Shown one piece after another: positions 44,153 through 54,000 of a stretch of DNA of 60,000 nt. Position 1 is the first letter of the stretch, and every line of letters begins with the position of its first letter. A program made the translations under genes and the position numbers. The notes under the pieces were generated by a model that was given only the letters and a program-made list of their open reading frames with translations, was not told the DNA's origin and ran no database searches. This DNA is from Apostichopus japonicus (lineage: Eukaryota; Echinodermata; Holothuroidea; Aspidochirotida; Stichopodidae): NCBI RefSeq assembly GCF_037975245.1, contig NC_092572.1:25021989-25081988 (forward strand). Reading direction: 5' to 3'.

Positions 44153-46688
44153 CTGCAAAAGATGAAAAAGAGCAGGCTCTTAATAGGATATAGCACTTGA
44201 AAGTTAACGGTAAGAATTAAGATATAATATTATTTCATTTCTCCAATTGACATTAGTGGTTTAAAAAGGGAAATATTTAAACAGCTATTAACTAAGAGCC
44301 ATCAATGAAAGTATTTCACTCACCGGTGGACGGACAGATAAGGTAATTTCTCTTTTTCCTTGAGAAACAGTGAACATGCACAATGGGATACCTCTACAAC
44401 TTCTGCTTTTCAAGAGGGGAAACTTACAACATATGTCTTTCGAAAGCTCAATATCCGAGAAAGGTATTTCCTAAAAGAATAAGAATATCGTTAGACTTTT
44501 GCAAAATGATTCCTTCTTTTGTTAACTTAATGAATAATTTTACCAATGGGAACACTCACTATTAGTTTCCAAACTACATTTTGGATGTTTAAGCGAACAT
44601 TCTCGGTGAAAATGGATTTATGATTATCTACGTTATTATAAAATTACCATACCCTGTTGTTTGTTTATTTTATTTCTCTTTAAACTGGAATGACTAATCA
44701 CACCTTCAGTGCAATTAAAACCTAGTTACACTCTTGCCAATAATAACACATAATAAATTTAAGATGTATTTAAAACATTAACAAGTAATTTATACGAGGA
44801 CCGATTTTGCTAAATTTTATGCTACTTATATTAGAATGTACGTAGTGCTTAACATCACATCAAGCTTACAGCATTTATTTTTCGTATGAATTTATAGTTG
44901 CAAAGTGTTGTATATTCATTCAAATACTATTCCACAGCTGTATTGAATGTTTAGCTTACTTTAGACTTTCAAACATGCATTATGGTAGTATACATTATCT
45001 ATATATGTAAATATATATTATAAAAAAGTCACTTAAAAAAATAATACAATGTACTGGAGTCTTTTTTCTGTTACGTTTAACACCAATGCAAATTTCCAAC
45101 TTTTGCGTCCCGCTTTATGTGGCTAGAGTCTTATATCGAAATACAAAATGTGTGTTGTATCTAGTAGTCAATACATAGTTTAAAACGTACTTGTGGGCTC
45201 GATGGTGGTTGATTGTTCCAGAATTTGGGTACAGTCTTTTTCAAAACTATACTCAATGGCTGTTTTTTCTCTTTTTTGAAAAGAAAATATTTCTTCTCAA
45301 TTGGTTCCATTCCCTGCAAGAAATTTCAAAAATATAATATAATAGAAAATAAAAACAGAAACACATATTGCAGGTTTTTGGAGTTCCGTCGCTGTGTTTT
45401 ATAGATTCATTGAACAAGGAAATAGGAAAGGGACTAACAAAATGGTTGATATTGTTTCAATAATTTTATTCCACAATTAAAATGATCGCATAACAAGATT
45501 AGATATACTGGGTTCTAGTGCTTTCACATTAAGGCCCATGCACCTACCATTGATATGACAATTTGGTCCATCGCCAGTATAATTGTACCAGGTATCAAGT
45601 CAAATCAACCTAAGATTTTCGAGAGTTCATGTTGAAGAGTTGATTTTAGGCCAAAATCTTAATGTGTCCCATCTCTATTGAATAATCATTCATAAAAAAT
45701 AACACTGGTGTAATTGTACGAAATTGTACTCAAACGGAAATTTTGATATTTTTCGATTACAGCCTTAGGCGTCTTATGACTTGATAACATATGTTCCTGG
45801 AGCCATCTGCATAGTACCCGGAACACAATCATTTCATCAAACTTGTTAGTGATTAAAGTGATTACAGATATATTAGTAGCATGAAAGTACTAAAAATGCT
45901 TTAAAGAAGTTGTGCATACGTTTGTAAACCCAGGTAGATCAAGATAATACCCGATGGTGAACACTGATCTGTTATCTTTTGGAGTTATTGTCGGAACTGT
46001 TGCAAAAACTTGTATTTTCTTTGCTTCGACTATTTGATCATCAATTTCGACTTTAATCCAACAAAACGAGCTGGTGTATATTGTACAAACATCGTCCTCA
46101 AGTTGGTATTTATGCTCCGTTGATTTCTCCCAGTGTGGTTGACAATTTTCTTTGTTGAAAAAGAGAAAGAACATGAGAAAATAGAAGTAAAATGGGTTCA
46201 AAGGGCATCCAACCTATCCAGTTAACAAAATGGGAGCACAAACAAACGATATGATACGTTATTGTGTAATGTTGTAAGAATACGTAATAAGCTGGAAACA
46301 GAAATGTTGCATGGATATGCTAATATTTCCAGTAACGCAAATTTATAATAAATTCGGGTAAGTGAAACAAAATGAAGCAGTAACAACAAACCTTCGTGGT
46401 GAGAAATGTATATCTCAACCTCATGTTTCTCTCTTTTTGCTATCTGCAGGCAATGTGGTATTTGAACTTTTGCCGGTTTATCAAGCTTCAAGTTATTTGG
46501 TAAAAGTTCTATTATCGAGAAAGAGTTGCTTGCAAATGATTTGCTTTCTTCCAGCCATGTCTCCGGGGGTACAATCCTTACAGTAATATCTTCTTGTTGT
46601 ATTATTGCTTTTGGCGGAATGTTAATACTGCATTTCGTGCCGGGAATTTCTAACTCGCCACCTTCAGTACCAATGTTAGCAGCCACTA
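44138..46688 (-). CDS. ZU5-UPA domain protein, 3' part of a host gene (five exons)
   Basis: Exons, in transcription order, are 46392-46688, 45920-46149, 45191-45313, 44324-44470 and 44138-44152. All junctions are GT-AG and the phases agree (1, 0, 0, 0). The product part has a ZU5 domain (beginning EGGELEIPGTKCSINIPPKAI), a UPA-like region (IYTSSFCWIKV, IGYYLDLPG, PKFWNNQP) and a tail ending SVRPPISSS. ZU5-UPA pairs occur in UNC5 receptors, ankyrins and PIDD, usually followed by a death domain. Here a stop comes directly after UPA-like sequence. The first exon starts in phase 1, so the protein begins further upstream. Confidence 0.8.
44324..44470 (-). CDS. ZU5-UPA gene exon 4 (UPA C-terminal part)
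   Basis: 49 codons between the acceptor ATTCTTTTAG and the donor CCG|GTGAGTG, open throughout in phase 0. It contains DICCKFPLLKSR and FTVSQGKREITLSVRPP. I assign it to the end of the UPA-like region by position; similarity there is weak. Confidence 0.7.
45191..45313 (-). CDS. ZU5-UPA gene exon 3 (UPA middle part)
   Basis: 41 codons between TTTCTTGCAG and CAA|GTACGT, phase 0 to 0. It reads GMEPIEKKYFLFKKEKK, then LSIVLKKTVPKFWNNQ, resembling the UPA segment that ends in a conserved Trp. Confidence 0.75.
45920..46149 (-). CDS. ZU5-UPA gene exon 2 (ZU5 end and UPA start)
   Basis: 230 bp between the acceptor TTTTCAACAAAG and the donor AAC|GTATGC. It starts in phase 1 and ends in phase 0. Conserved blocks are YQLEDDVCTIYTSSFCWIKV, KKIQVFATVP and IGYYLDLPG. 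Confidence 0.8.
46392..46688 (-). CDS. ZU5-UPA gene exon 1 seen (ZU5 domain)
   Basis: 297 bp, symmetric phase 1-1, between the acceptor TTTCAACCTAG and the donor GAAG|GTTTGT. It encodes the ZU5 core: GTEGGELEIPGTKC, SINIPPKAI, ITVRIVPPETW, SIIELLPNNLKLDKPAKVQIP. The frame opened by a GTG at 46686 is not taken as a start, because a good acceptor lies directly upstream. Confidence 0.85.
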
Positions 46689-46934
46689 CTAGGTTGAAAT
46701 AGTTACCTTATACAAACATAAGAAAATATTGTGTAGTGTTATTTACACGACTTCCTTTTAACAAAACATCGATAATTGTAGTTGTTGTTACTTTAAAAAT
46801 TAAGGACAATGTAAATCTTGATTTTTGCCTACAATAAACAAAAGTTGGAAATAAAGAATATCCGCAACCGAACACTCAATGGGAAATAAACACATTAGAA
46901 AGAGCAACAAAGATTTTGCCAGAACGGGAATTCC

Positions 46935-47900
46935 ATCCCTCGAGTTTCAGGATTAAGAAACAATTCAGTGTAATTGAGTTGGCAATTACTCAGAGTAGGT
47001 GGTCGTCTTGATAACGCTGACTTGGCAAATGCCGTCGAGCACCCAGTTATCTTTCCTCCTAAAGGGGAAGTGACTTCGCTCATTATCAGACATGATCATG
47101 AGTCTGTAGGTCATTAGTGGTTTGGCCATGACTCTAAATGCGATTCGGCAGAAGTTTTGGCTCTTGAATGGTCGAAAGGCAGTGAAAGGCGCACTGAGTA
47201 AGTGCGTATTTTGTAGTAAGATATTCGCGTTACCAAATCATCAGATTATGGCGTCATTACCGGCGGAAAGAGTATCTATGAACAAACCTCCGTTCAGTTT
47301 TGTCGGAGTCGACTATTTTGGGCCGTTCGAAGTGAGAAGAGGTCGGAAAACGGTAAAGAAATATGGTTGTATTTTAACTTTTGCCTGTCGTCAAGGGCTG
47401 TTCATTTAGAAGCTTCTGAATCACTTGACGCTGATACCTTTCTTAATGCGTTCAGACGCTTTGTAGTTAGACAAGGTCAGCCTTAGCAAATGTTTAGCGA
47501 TAATGGGTTAAATTTCATGGCTGGCGAGAAAGAGCTTAGAGATGCCTTTAAAGCAAAGAATCGGTATGATGTCGAGGCCTCAATCCACGACAAAGGTTGT
47601 GAGTGGCACTTCAACCCACCCACGGCGAGCCACTTCGGTGGAGCGTGGGAAAGGCTAAACAGGTCTGTCAGACGAATACTTCGCGGCGTCCTGACACAGC
47701 AAACGGTCACGGACGAAGTCCTGACCACTGTATTTGAAGAAGTTGAGTCTATTCTCAACTCCAGACCAATCACTGACTTATCATTCGATCCGAGAGATGA
47801 GGAGCCTCTAACTCCTAACCACTTGCTATTGTTGAAACAAGGACCCGATATTCCAGTTAGTCAAGGGACCTCTTATTGGCATAAGATGACGATGGGTCCT
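46935..47900 (+). pseudogene. BEL/Pao retrotransposon integrase fragment
   Basis: The plus strand reads LRVGGRLDNADL and IIRHDHESVGH (46975-47115), then RQKFWLLNGRKAVKGALSKC (finger Cys), PPFSFVGVDYFGPFEVRRG (first Asp), MFSDNGLNFMAGEKEL (second Asp, 47490 on) and WHFNPPTASHFGGAWERLNR (Glu). These are hallmarks of BEL/Pao integrase. Stops and frameshifts near 47115, 47409 and 47485 break it. It ends near 47900 without LTRs and lies antisense in an intron upstream of the ZU5 exon. Confidence 0.85.
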
Positions 47901-48232
47901 TTTTTAGCCGGGATTTGTTGTTGTTATCTATTTTAACCTCATTTCCTATCACGTATTTGAAATGAAAACTACTACAAATTAGCCAAGTATACTCTTTATG
48001 CTATGAAACTTGCATACCTATGTTTATTGATGTCGACAACTGGTCCTCCTGTCAAGAAATAAAACAAAATTTATCTACAATCGAATTTAAATCTCAATTA
48101 TATCAAAAAATGACAGCATCAAGAAACGTTTGTAAATTCATTCAAGAAAGGTTTGGCTTGTAGTTCTACGTTACACGGATATCTTTGTCTACAATAACAA
48201 CAAATTCAAAGAAGTAATTGCTAATATATGTA

Positions 48233-48238
48233 CACATA

Positions 48239-48305
<67 letters not shown>
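48233..48305. repeat. (TA)n microsatellite
   Basis: Almost pure TA. Confidence 0.95.
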
Positions 48306-48308
<3 letters not shown>

Positions 48309-48474
48309 GATTGGAAGTAAAACAGCCAATGTTTGGTTTTTGCAGAGCTTTCGAGCAAAACTAGCTCTTCTTCAGTGCATGATCACCGAAAGTGACAAGG
48401 ACTAATCACTTACTTAATTCAATTATTGTATCTCACTCGAGATCCAGCCTTTCTCTAAATGCAGCATAGTTGTA
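48303..48474 (-). repeat. Repeat with hammerhead-like hairpin motif, possibly Penelope-derived
   Basis: On the minus strand near 48345-48385 the order CTGAAGA, AGAGC, loop, GCTC, GAAA is seen. The same order occurs on the plus strand at 50913-50945. Both copies are bordered by TA repeats. Such motifs are known in Penelope-like elements; no reverse transcriptase is seen here. Confidence 0.35.
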
Positions 48475-48494
48475 TATATATATATATTTATATA

Positions 48495-48560
<66 letters not shown>

Positions 48561-48681
48561 TATTTATATATATATATATATTATTAGAGAAAACCAGAGA
48601 AAAATATATATGTATATGTTAATATATATATAGATATATGTATCTATGATATATATATATATATATATATATGTATCTATG

Positions 48682-48713
<32 letters not shown>

Positions 48714-48735
48714 GTGTGTAAATATATACATATAC

Positions 48736-48769
<34 letters not shown>

Positions 48770-48925
48770 ATTTACATATATATATATTATTATTAGAGAA
48801 AACCAGAGAAAATATATATGTATATGTTAATATATATATAAAGATATATGTATCTATGATATATATATGTATATATATATATATAAATATATATATATAT
48901 ATTAATATATATATATCAAGTTACT
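48470..48925. repeat. (TA)n-rich array with an internal tandem duplication
   Basis: TA repeat in which a unit starting ATTAGAGAAAACCAGAGAAA occurs twice (near 48582 and 48793), about 210 bp apart. The 107-codon Ile/Tyr frame is an artefact. Confidence 0.85.
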
Positions 48926-49500
48926 GCTTATACAAACACCGTTGTCCTTCAATGTTGTACCTTTGTTAGAAACGAACGAATTGTGTCTGTATGGCGATCA
49001 TCTGTGAAAGTAAATAGCTATATAAATTTATACTGGAGAATTCCTTCCGATATTATCATAATGCAAAAAAATGTATTCTGTTTATATCCTTCCTTGCAAA
49101 TGAAAACTTATTACTTGATTTGTAATAAGTGGCAATTTTATCAACCTTTCCATCTAGAGATATATAGCTTACAACTAGGGATCAATGAATTACCTCACAG
49201 GCTAAGAAATCATAGAAGACGAAGATCGATTCCCAATCCTACATTGGCGCTTATGGAACTAATACTGTCCTTATTTGGAACGATTTGTTTCGATTTCGAT
49301 TTATTCGATTTGTTTAAAGTAAAATGTAGACGTTATCACATTTTCCAAGTATTAAAGTCTCAATACGTGTTTGCTTATGAATTTCGGAAAATAAACTTCG
49401 GAATAAAGCAGACGCAGATTCTGTTTCTTATTAAATGCACTCTGGCCAGGTGGGTTTAATTGAGAAAAATTGTCGATATCGAAATTCCTTATGTTGTCCT
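48926..49500 (+). other. Intron stretch with an unsupported 158-codon frame
   Basis: The plus frame 48983-49459 is open but has no recognisable domain, start context or splice signals, and the base composition is that of the surrounding intron. I record it because the length is above that expected here. Confidence 0.25.
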
Positions 49501-49526
49501 TATTGCGCGAACGATTTACCGTAAAT

Positions 49527-49796
49527 TCACTGCACTGCCCATATCAACATGTTCACCACACAAATGTAACCTTTATATACTCGTACCGTCAGCCACGAAA
49601 GCCTAACGGTCGTAAACAAAACAGAGAGATTCGATTGGCGCATGCTATGTTGGGTTAGGCGTGCAAATTTTTGATTCAAAATTTTATTCAGCTCAAAATG
49701 TTTAACGACATATAACAGAATAAAACTAATAAATATAAATATTACAAAGAACGGTGTCATTTTCACTGATCTTTTAGGGCAGTAAGCTGGAAAGAT
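49527..49796 (-). CDS. Candidate exon with a membrane-spanning segment
   Basis: The acceptor CGATCTTTCCAG precedes CTTACTGCC; two bases complete a split codon, and then YCPKRSVKMTPFF and about 20 hydrophobic residues (VIFIFISFILLYVV) follow, then basic KHFELNK. Phase fits the preceding 31-bp exon. The exon end is uncertain: donors ACG|GTACGA (phase 0) and AAAG|GTTACA (phase 1, which would join the ZU5 exon in frame) are possible. Otherwise the frame stops at 49527. It may anchor a protein in a membrane. Confidence 0.45.
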   Translation of the reverse strand: MFPAYCPKRSVKMTPFFVIFIFISFILLYVVKHFELNKILNQKFARLTQHSMRQSNLSVLFTTVRLSWLTVRVYKGYICVVNMLIWAVQ

Positions 49797-49922
49797 CGAA
49801 GTTTAAATTTGGCAAACACACATGATACCTTAAAACATGAATCGGTTTATATTTTCTGCTGGGTCTAGCCGACATGTATTTTTATAAGATAGGATAAGGG
49901 TTATGTATAAAATGAACAGTAC

Positions 49923-49953
49923 CTTGTTCTGACGATTTTGAACCAGTACTCAT
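49923..49953 (-). CDS. Candidate 31-bp exon
   Basis: Between TTTATCTTTTCATAG and CAAG|GTACTG, encoding MSTGSKSSEQ plus one base. It starts in phase 0 and ends in phase 1, matching both neighbours. The ATG could also be a start codon. Confidence 0.4.
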
Positions 49954-50391
49954 CTATGAAAAGATAAAAAGAAACAAGTCATACGATGTGATGCTATTAT
50001 ATATTACGCAACTGAAATAAAGTGAAATAGAAATTAACATCATATAGGCTCCCACATGCAGTGCTATACCGGTTTCAGTTCTTACGCGACAAGCATTGCA
50101 GCAACAATGCACAATGCGATTCCTATGTAAACATGCTATTTTTTTGCGGCTTTCTATGTGCTGGTATTGAATCCTTCATTGAAAGACTATGTATAACTCC
50201 TTAACTTGTTAAATTGTTAACAATTTGCAATAGCTAGTGATGTATAAATTGCTTTTCTGTATGATACCCTATCACCATAGCGCATTTCTCACAGAAATCA
50301 TAACTTGCAACATTCTTATACGAAATATTTAAGCATTTCACAACATACGAAAAGATGTCTTCGTTATAAAATGTGTCATTTAGCACCTTAC

Positions 50392-50453
50392 CCCTGAGTC
50401 TTTGGATTTCATGGTGTCAAAGTTTCCTCGTCGAATGGTGTCCCCGTCTGTAG
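50392..50453 (-). CDS. Candidate 62-bp exon
   Basis: Between the acceptor TGTATCTACAG and the donor GGG|GTAAGG. Only one frame is open: [20 protein letters not shown]. It starts in phase 1 and ends in phase 0, consistent with the exons at 52543-52591 and 49923-49953. A (TA)n array starts right at its 5' side. Confidence 0.4.
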
Positions 50454-50469
50454 CTGTAGATACACACAC

Positions 50470-50690
<221 letters not shown>

Positions 50691-50693
<3 letters not shown>

Positions 50694-50758
50694 TAAGCTA
50701 AATACCAATAAGGTCTAGTTTCTTCTTAAAGATCAACACAGAAGACATATATATTCAC

Positions 50759-50793
<35 letters not shown>

Positions 50794-50812
50794 ACTTGTA
50801 TAAATTAGCTTA

Positions 50813-50860
<48 letters not shown>

Positions 50861-50960
50861 TAAGCGAAATACCAATAAGGTCTAGTTTCTTCCATTTCAT
50901 TAGTACAACTGAAGAAGAGCCGTGTAAACGCTCGAAATATTTTGTCACCTATTTAAAGTT
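50691..50960 (+). repeat. Duplicated TGCTAAGC repeat with hammerhead-like motif
   Basis: TGCTAAGC(T/G)AAATACCAATAAGG and the following bases occur at 50691 and again at 50857, with an inverted TTAGCTTAGCA at 50806 and (TA)n between. The second copy leads into CTGAAGAAGAGC, a loop, GCTCGAAA (50913-50940). It resembles the pseudo-LTR structure of Penelope-like elements. Confidence 0.4.
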
Positions 50961-51040
50961 GGAAATGAAAGTATCATTTTTTTCCATTTTAATCTTGTGG
51001 ATATATATTTATATATATTTACATATATATGCACATATAT

Positions 51041-51230
51041 ACAGTGGAATTACGATCTTCCTTACCGGTTTCGAACCTCTGGACATACAATCAGCGTCCA
51101 TAGCCTAGTGGTTAGGGTGTCCGCGTACAGAGCGGGAGGCCCGTGGTTCGAATCCCGGTGGAGGCTGAAAGTTTTTTCACTGTTCTTGATTTTCCAACTC
51201 ATTACGATTTTCATTTATATATATTTATTT
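51041..51230 (+). mobile_element. tRNA-derived SINE, copy 1
   Basis: 51094-51166 folds like a tRNA: 7-bp acceptor arms GCGTCCA and TGGAGGC pair at six of seven positions, A box TAGCCTAGTGGTTAGG, B box GGTTCGAATCC. A ~53-bp leader precedes it and a tail with CACTGTTCTTGATTTTCCAA follows, ending in TA repeats. RNA polymerase III would use the A and B boxes. The T stem has two mismatches, so it is a SINE and not a tRNA gene. Confidence 0.8.
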
Positions 51231-51413
51231 GCCTTTGTCGTTTACCTCCATTGCATTAACATAAAGTCTGTTCAAAGTATCTCTTTCGAGATCCGGCTTT
51301 AGGAATCACAAATGATTTTCGAGTTGGATAGCATCATGTTTGATCTCTAGAGTAGGGCAAAATATGTCACCAAAAACAGAACTAGTATTGTTCGATATAG
51401 GTGACAAACGCCT

Positions 51414-51603
51414 ACAGTGGAATTACGATCTTCCTTACCGGTTTCGAACCTCTGGACATACAATCAGCGTCCATAGCCTAGTGGTTAGGGTGTCCGCGTA
51501 CAGAGCGGGAGGCCCGTGGTTCGAATCCCGGTGGAGGCTGAAAGTTTTTTCACTGTTCTTGATTTTCCAACTCATTACGATTTTCATTTATATATATATA
51601 TAT
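51414..51603 (+). mobile_element. tRNA-derived SINE, copy 2
   Basis: Identical by eye over ~190 bp to copy 1, 373 bp downstream, in the same orientation. A third piece with only the tail lies at 52385-52435. Confidence 0.8.
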
Positions 51604-51640
51604 AGATATATATATATAATAATAATAATAATAATAAATG
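51604..51640. repeat. (TA)n and (AAT)n tail repeats
   Basis: TA repeat, then about eight AAT units. The AAT run is the 3' tail of the minus-strand LINE that follows. Confidence 0.8.
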
Positions 51641-52265
51641 CATTTAAATAGCGCTAATTTTGTACAAAACATTCAAAAGGGCTTAACAAGGAAAAAGCCA
51701 ACCAGTCAGATCAATCAGAATAAGCAAGCTTAAACAGATATGTTTTTAACTTTATCTTGAAAGCATCTAGGGTCAGGGAGTCGATACGCATCAATTCCAC
51801 CGGAAGTGAATTCCACAACCGAGGTCCTTTGTAGGCAAAAGCCCTATTGCCTAATGTATTATGATTGATACAAGGAACATGCAGTGTGATTCGAGAATGT
51901 GAGCGCAAAGAGTAACAACTAGACTTCACCGAGATCATATCACAAAAATACTTAGGTGCAAGACCTTTTAAACATTTAAATACTTGCAAGATTAGTTTAA
52001 ATTTAATGCGCTGCTGTACAGGTAACCAATGAAGAGATTGTAAAGTAAAAGTAATATGAAAAAAATAGGAAGAGCGTAAATCAAACGAGCCGCTCCATTA
52101 AGTACCATTTGAACTCTACGAAGCTTATAATCAGGTAAACCAATCAAGAGTGCATTACAGTAGTCGATGTGACTAATTACAAAAGCATTAATAAGAGTTT
52201 TAGTACAGTCCTCATCCAGGAATTTTCTGATCTGACGAATATTATAGAGTCCATGGTATGCCCTT
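51641..52265 (-). pseudogene. LINE reverse transcriptase C-terminal end (CR1/L2-like)
   Basis: The minus strand reads [20 protein letters not shown] and [11 protein letters not shown] (about 52200-52080), then, after a frameshift near 52055, VFKCLKGLAPKYF, RSHSRITLHVP, NRAFAYKGPRLWNSLPVEL and LKTYLFKLAY to a stop at 51711. This is the usual end of CR1/L2-type LINE RT proteins. A short 3' untranslated part and an ATT-type tail follow. The copy is 5'-truncated, as LINEs often are. Confidence 0.85.
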
Positions 52266-52272
52266 GAGCAAA

Positions 52273-52530
<258 letters not shown>

Positions 52531-52542
52531 TCTTTATCTTAC

Positions 52543-52591
52543 CTATTGTCGAATTTTCTTCGGGATCCGTATTTGACATTCCAGGATCAGT
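52543..52591 (-). CDS. Candidate 49-bp exon (acidic linker)
   Basis: Between TGCTTCCTGTAG and ATAG|GTAAGA, encoding [16 protein letters not shown] plus one base. It starts in phase 0 and ends in phase 1, matching 52750-52842 upstream and 50392-50453 downstream. Confidence 0.5.
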
Positions 52592-52749
52592 CTACAGGAA
52601 GCAGACAGAATGGGGAAAACAAGACGATTAGGTTGCTTTAATTTCTACATTCAGCTAATTTCTACATTATAATGACTTCGCCCTTATTGCAAATAAAGTT
52701 GGTATTACAACGGAGATGACAAACGATGTTATTTAGGTCTATATCTCAC

Positions 52750-52842
52750 CTGATTGTATCCGATGAAGGTTCGCTTCAAGGATGTTAAATTCTCGATATT
52801 TTTTTTTAAGCTATCGAAATTACTTTCAAAATTCTGCAACAC
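52750..52842 (-). CDS. Candidate 93-bp coiled-coil exon
   Basis: 31 codons between CCTTGTTTCAG and CAG|GTGAGA, phase 0 to 0. It encodes VLQNFESNFDSLKKNIENL, a heptad-like helix. Both splice signals are strong. Confidence 0.6.
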
Positions 52843-53304
52843 CTGAAACAAGGAAAATATTTTAATAACTTGAGGCTGAACGAATATTCTGATTGTCGGA
52901 AGAAATCATCGATATGCATGAAATCATTTGTTTGATTTATGTGACATTGCATATCAACAGTCGTTTCCACGTTTAGTGATTGACGATCATATCGGTACTT
53001 TTGCTGAAGTTTGAAGAGATGAGAAATGGTATGCTAACGAGCAGAATAAATCAATGCCCTAATAATTCGCTACAGTTAAAACTGTGGTTGACTCCACATT
53101 GTGATTGCAATTAGTGCTACTTCCTCTGTTAAATACGGTTAACATGCCATGTAAGAATAACTAAAAAAATCGAAATGCTAGAAAAATTGGAAAACGAAAT
53201 TGTGTCGTAAAGTTAAATAGATGGACAAAATTGCAAACTTTGAAACAACGTTAGTTTGTAGAGTATAAACAAATACCACTAATTGCATTCATGAATTAAT
53301 TTAC

Positions 53305-53456
53305 CTCTTTCATAGTCTTCTGTTTATCCGTGACCCACATATGCTCCTCGAAGATTTTCCTCTTGTATTCTTTGTCTTCGGATTTCATCTTATCTATGGT
53401 TTCTTCTAGTATTTTTATCTTTGAATTAAGAAGCAATTCGCCAAAATCAGATTTAG
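53305..53456 (-). CDS. Candidate coiled-coil exon
   Basis: Ends at GAG|GTAAAT. With the acceptor ATATCATCAG the exon is 152 bp and starts in phase 1, which matches the donor of 53791-53849; an alternative acceptor TTAATTCAAAG gives a 114-bp phase-0 exon (53305-53418). It encodes KIKILEETIDKMKSEDKEYK and is clearly helical and charged. Confidence 0.55.
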
Positions 53457-53790
53457 CTGATGATATTAACATAGTTGTGGTCTTTAAACTTAATATTCAT
53501 AGTACCCCTAACGCATTAAATTATTCTTTATAGAGTTTTTGTTGCCAGAGTTACGTATTTGATGCTTTTCCATTACGTTTCCTTTTATTTACAATTCCCT
53601 TTATTCATGAAGGCATCTTGTACATTGAGGTAAACATCCCAAAGAATAATACTTCTTAGGGAAGACTAATTACGGTTTAAATAAAATCAATAAAATTGTA
53701 CAGTTCACCATATAAACCCCAAACGAACCGAAAAGTGAGCGTATTGAGCGTATAGAATTGGAAATGAAATGAAACTACCAGAATTCGCAC

Positions 53791-53849
53791 CTTGGTCTTC
53801 CTCCATATACTTGAAATAATGCTTAGATACTGATAAAGAAATCTTGAAG
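53791..53849 (-). CDS. Candidate short helical exon
   Basis: Donor CAAG|GTGCGA at the 3' side. The frame ISLSVSKHYFKYMEEDQ leaves one base that completes a codon with 53305-53456. The acceptor is uncertain (ACATAG or CTTCAAG). The longer frame through 53677-53940 in another register is not preferred. Confidence 0.35.
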
Positions 53850-54000
53850 CTATGTCAAAAAAATTCTTAACATCCAAAGGATTTAAAAATAAATTTGCAA
53901 CATCAAATAACAAATTAGATATCGTTGCCAACGCAAACATTTTGGGTTATATTTTAATCAAGTGGTATAAATTAGACGTTCAACAAGACATCCAATATAA

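Noticed and set aside
46895-47083. 62-codon minus frame near the ZU5 gene as an upstream exon
   Set aside because: The plus strand here encodes BEL/Pao integrase motifs, so the minus frame is its shadow.
51094-51166. tRNA gene
   Set aside because: The acceptor and anticodon arms pair but the T stem has two mismatches, and the unit is embedded in a repeated SINE with a leader and tail.
53677-53940. 87-codon hydrophobic minus frame beginning with ATG
   Set aside because: A different register of the same stretch joins the next exon in phase and gives a charged helical segment consistent with its neighbours.
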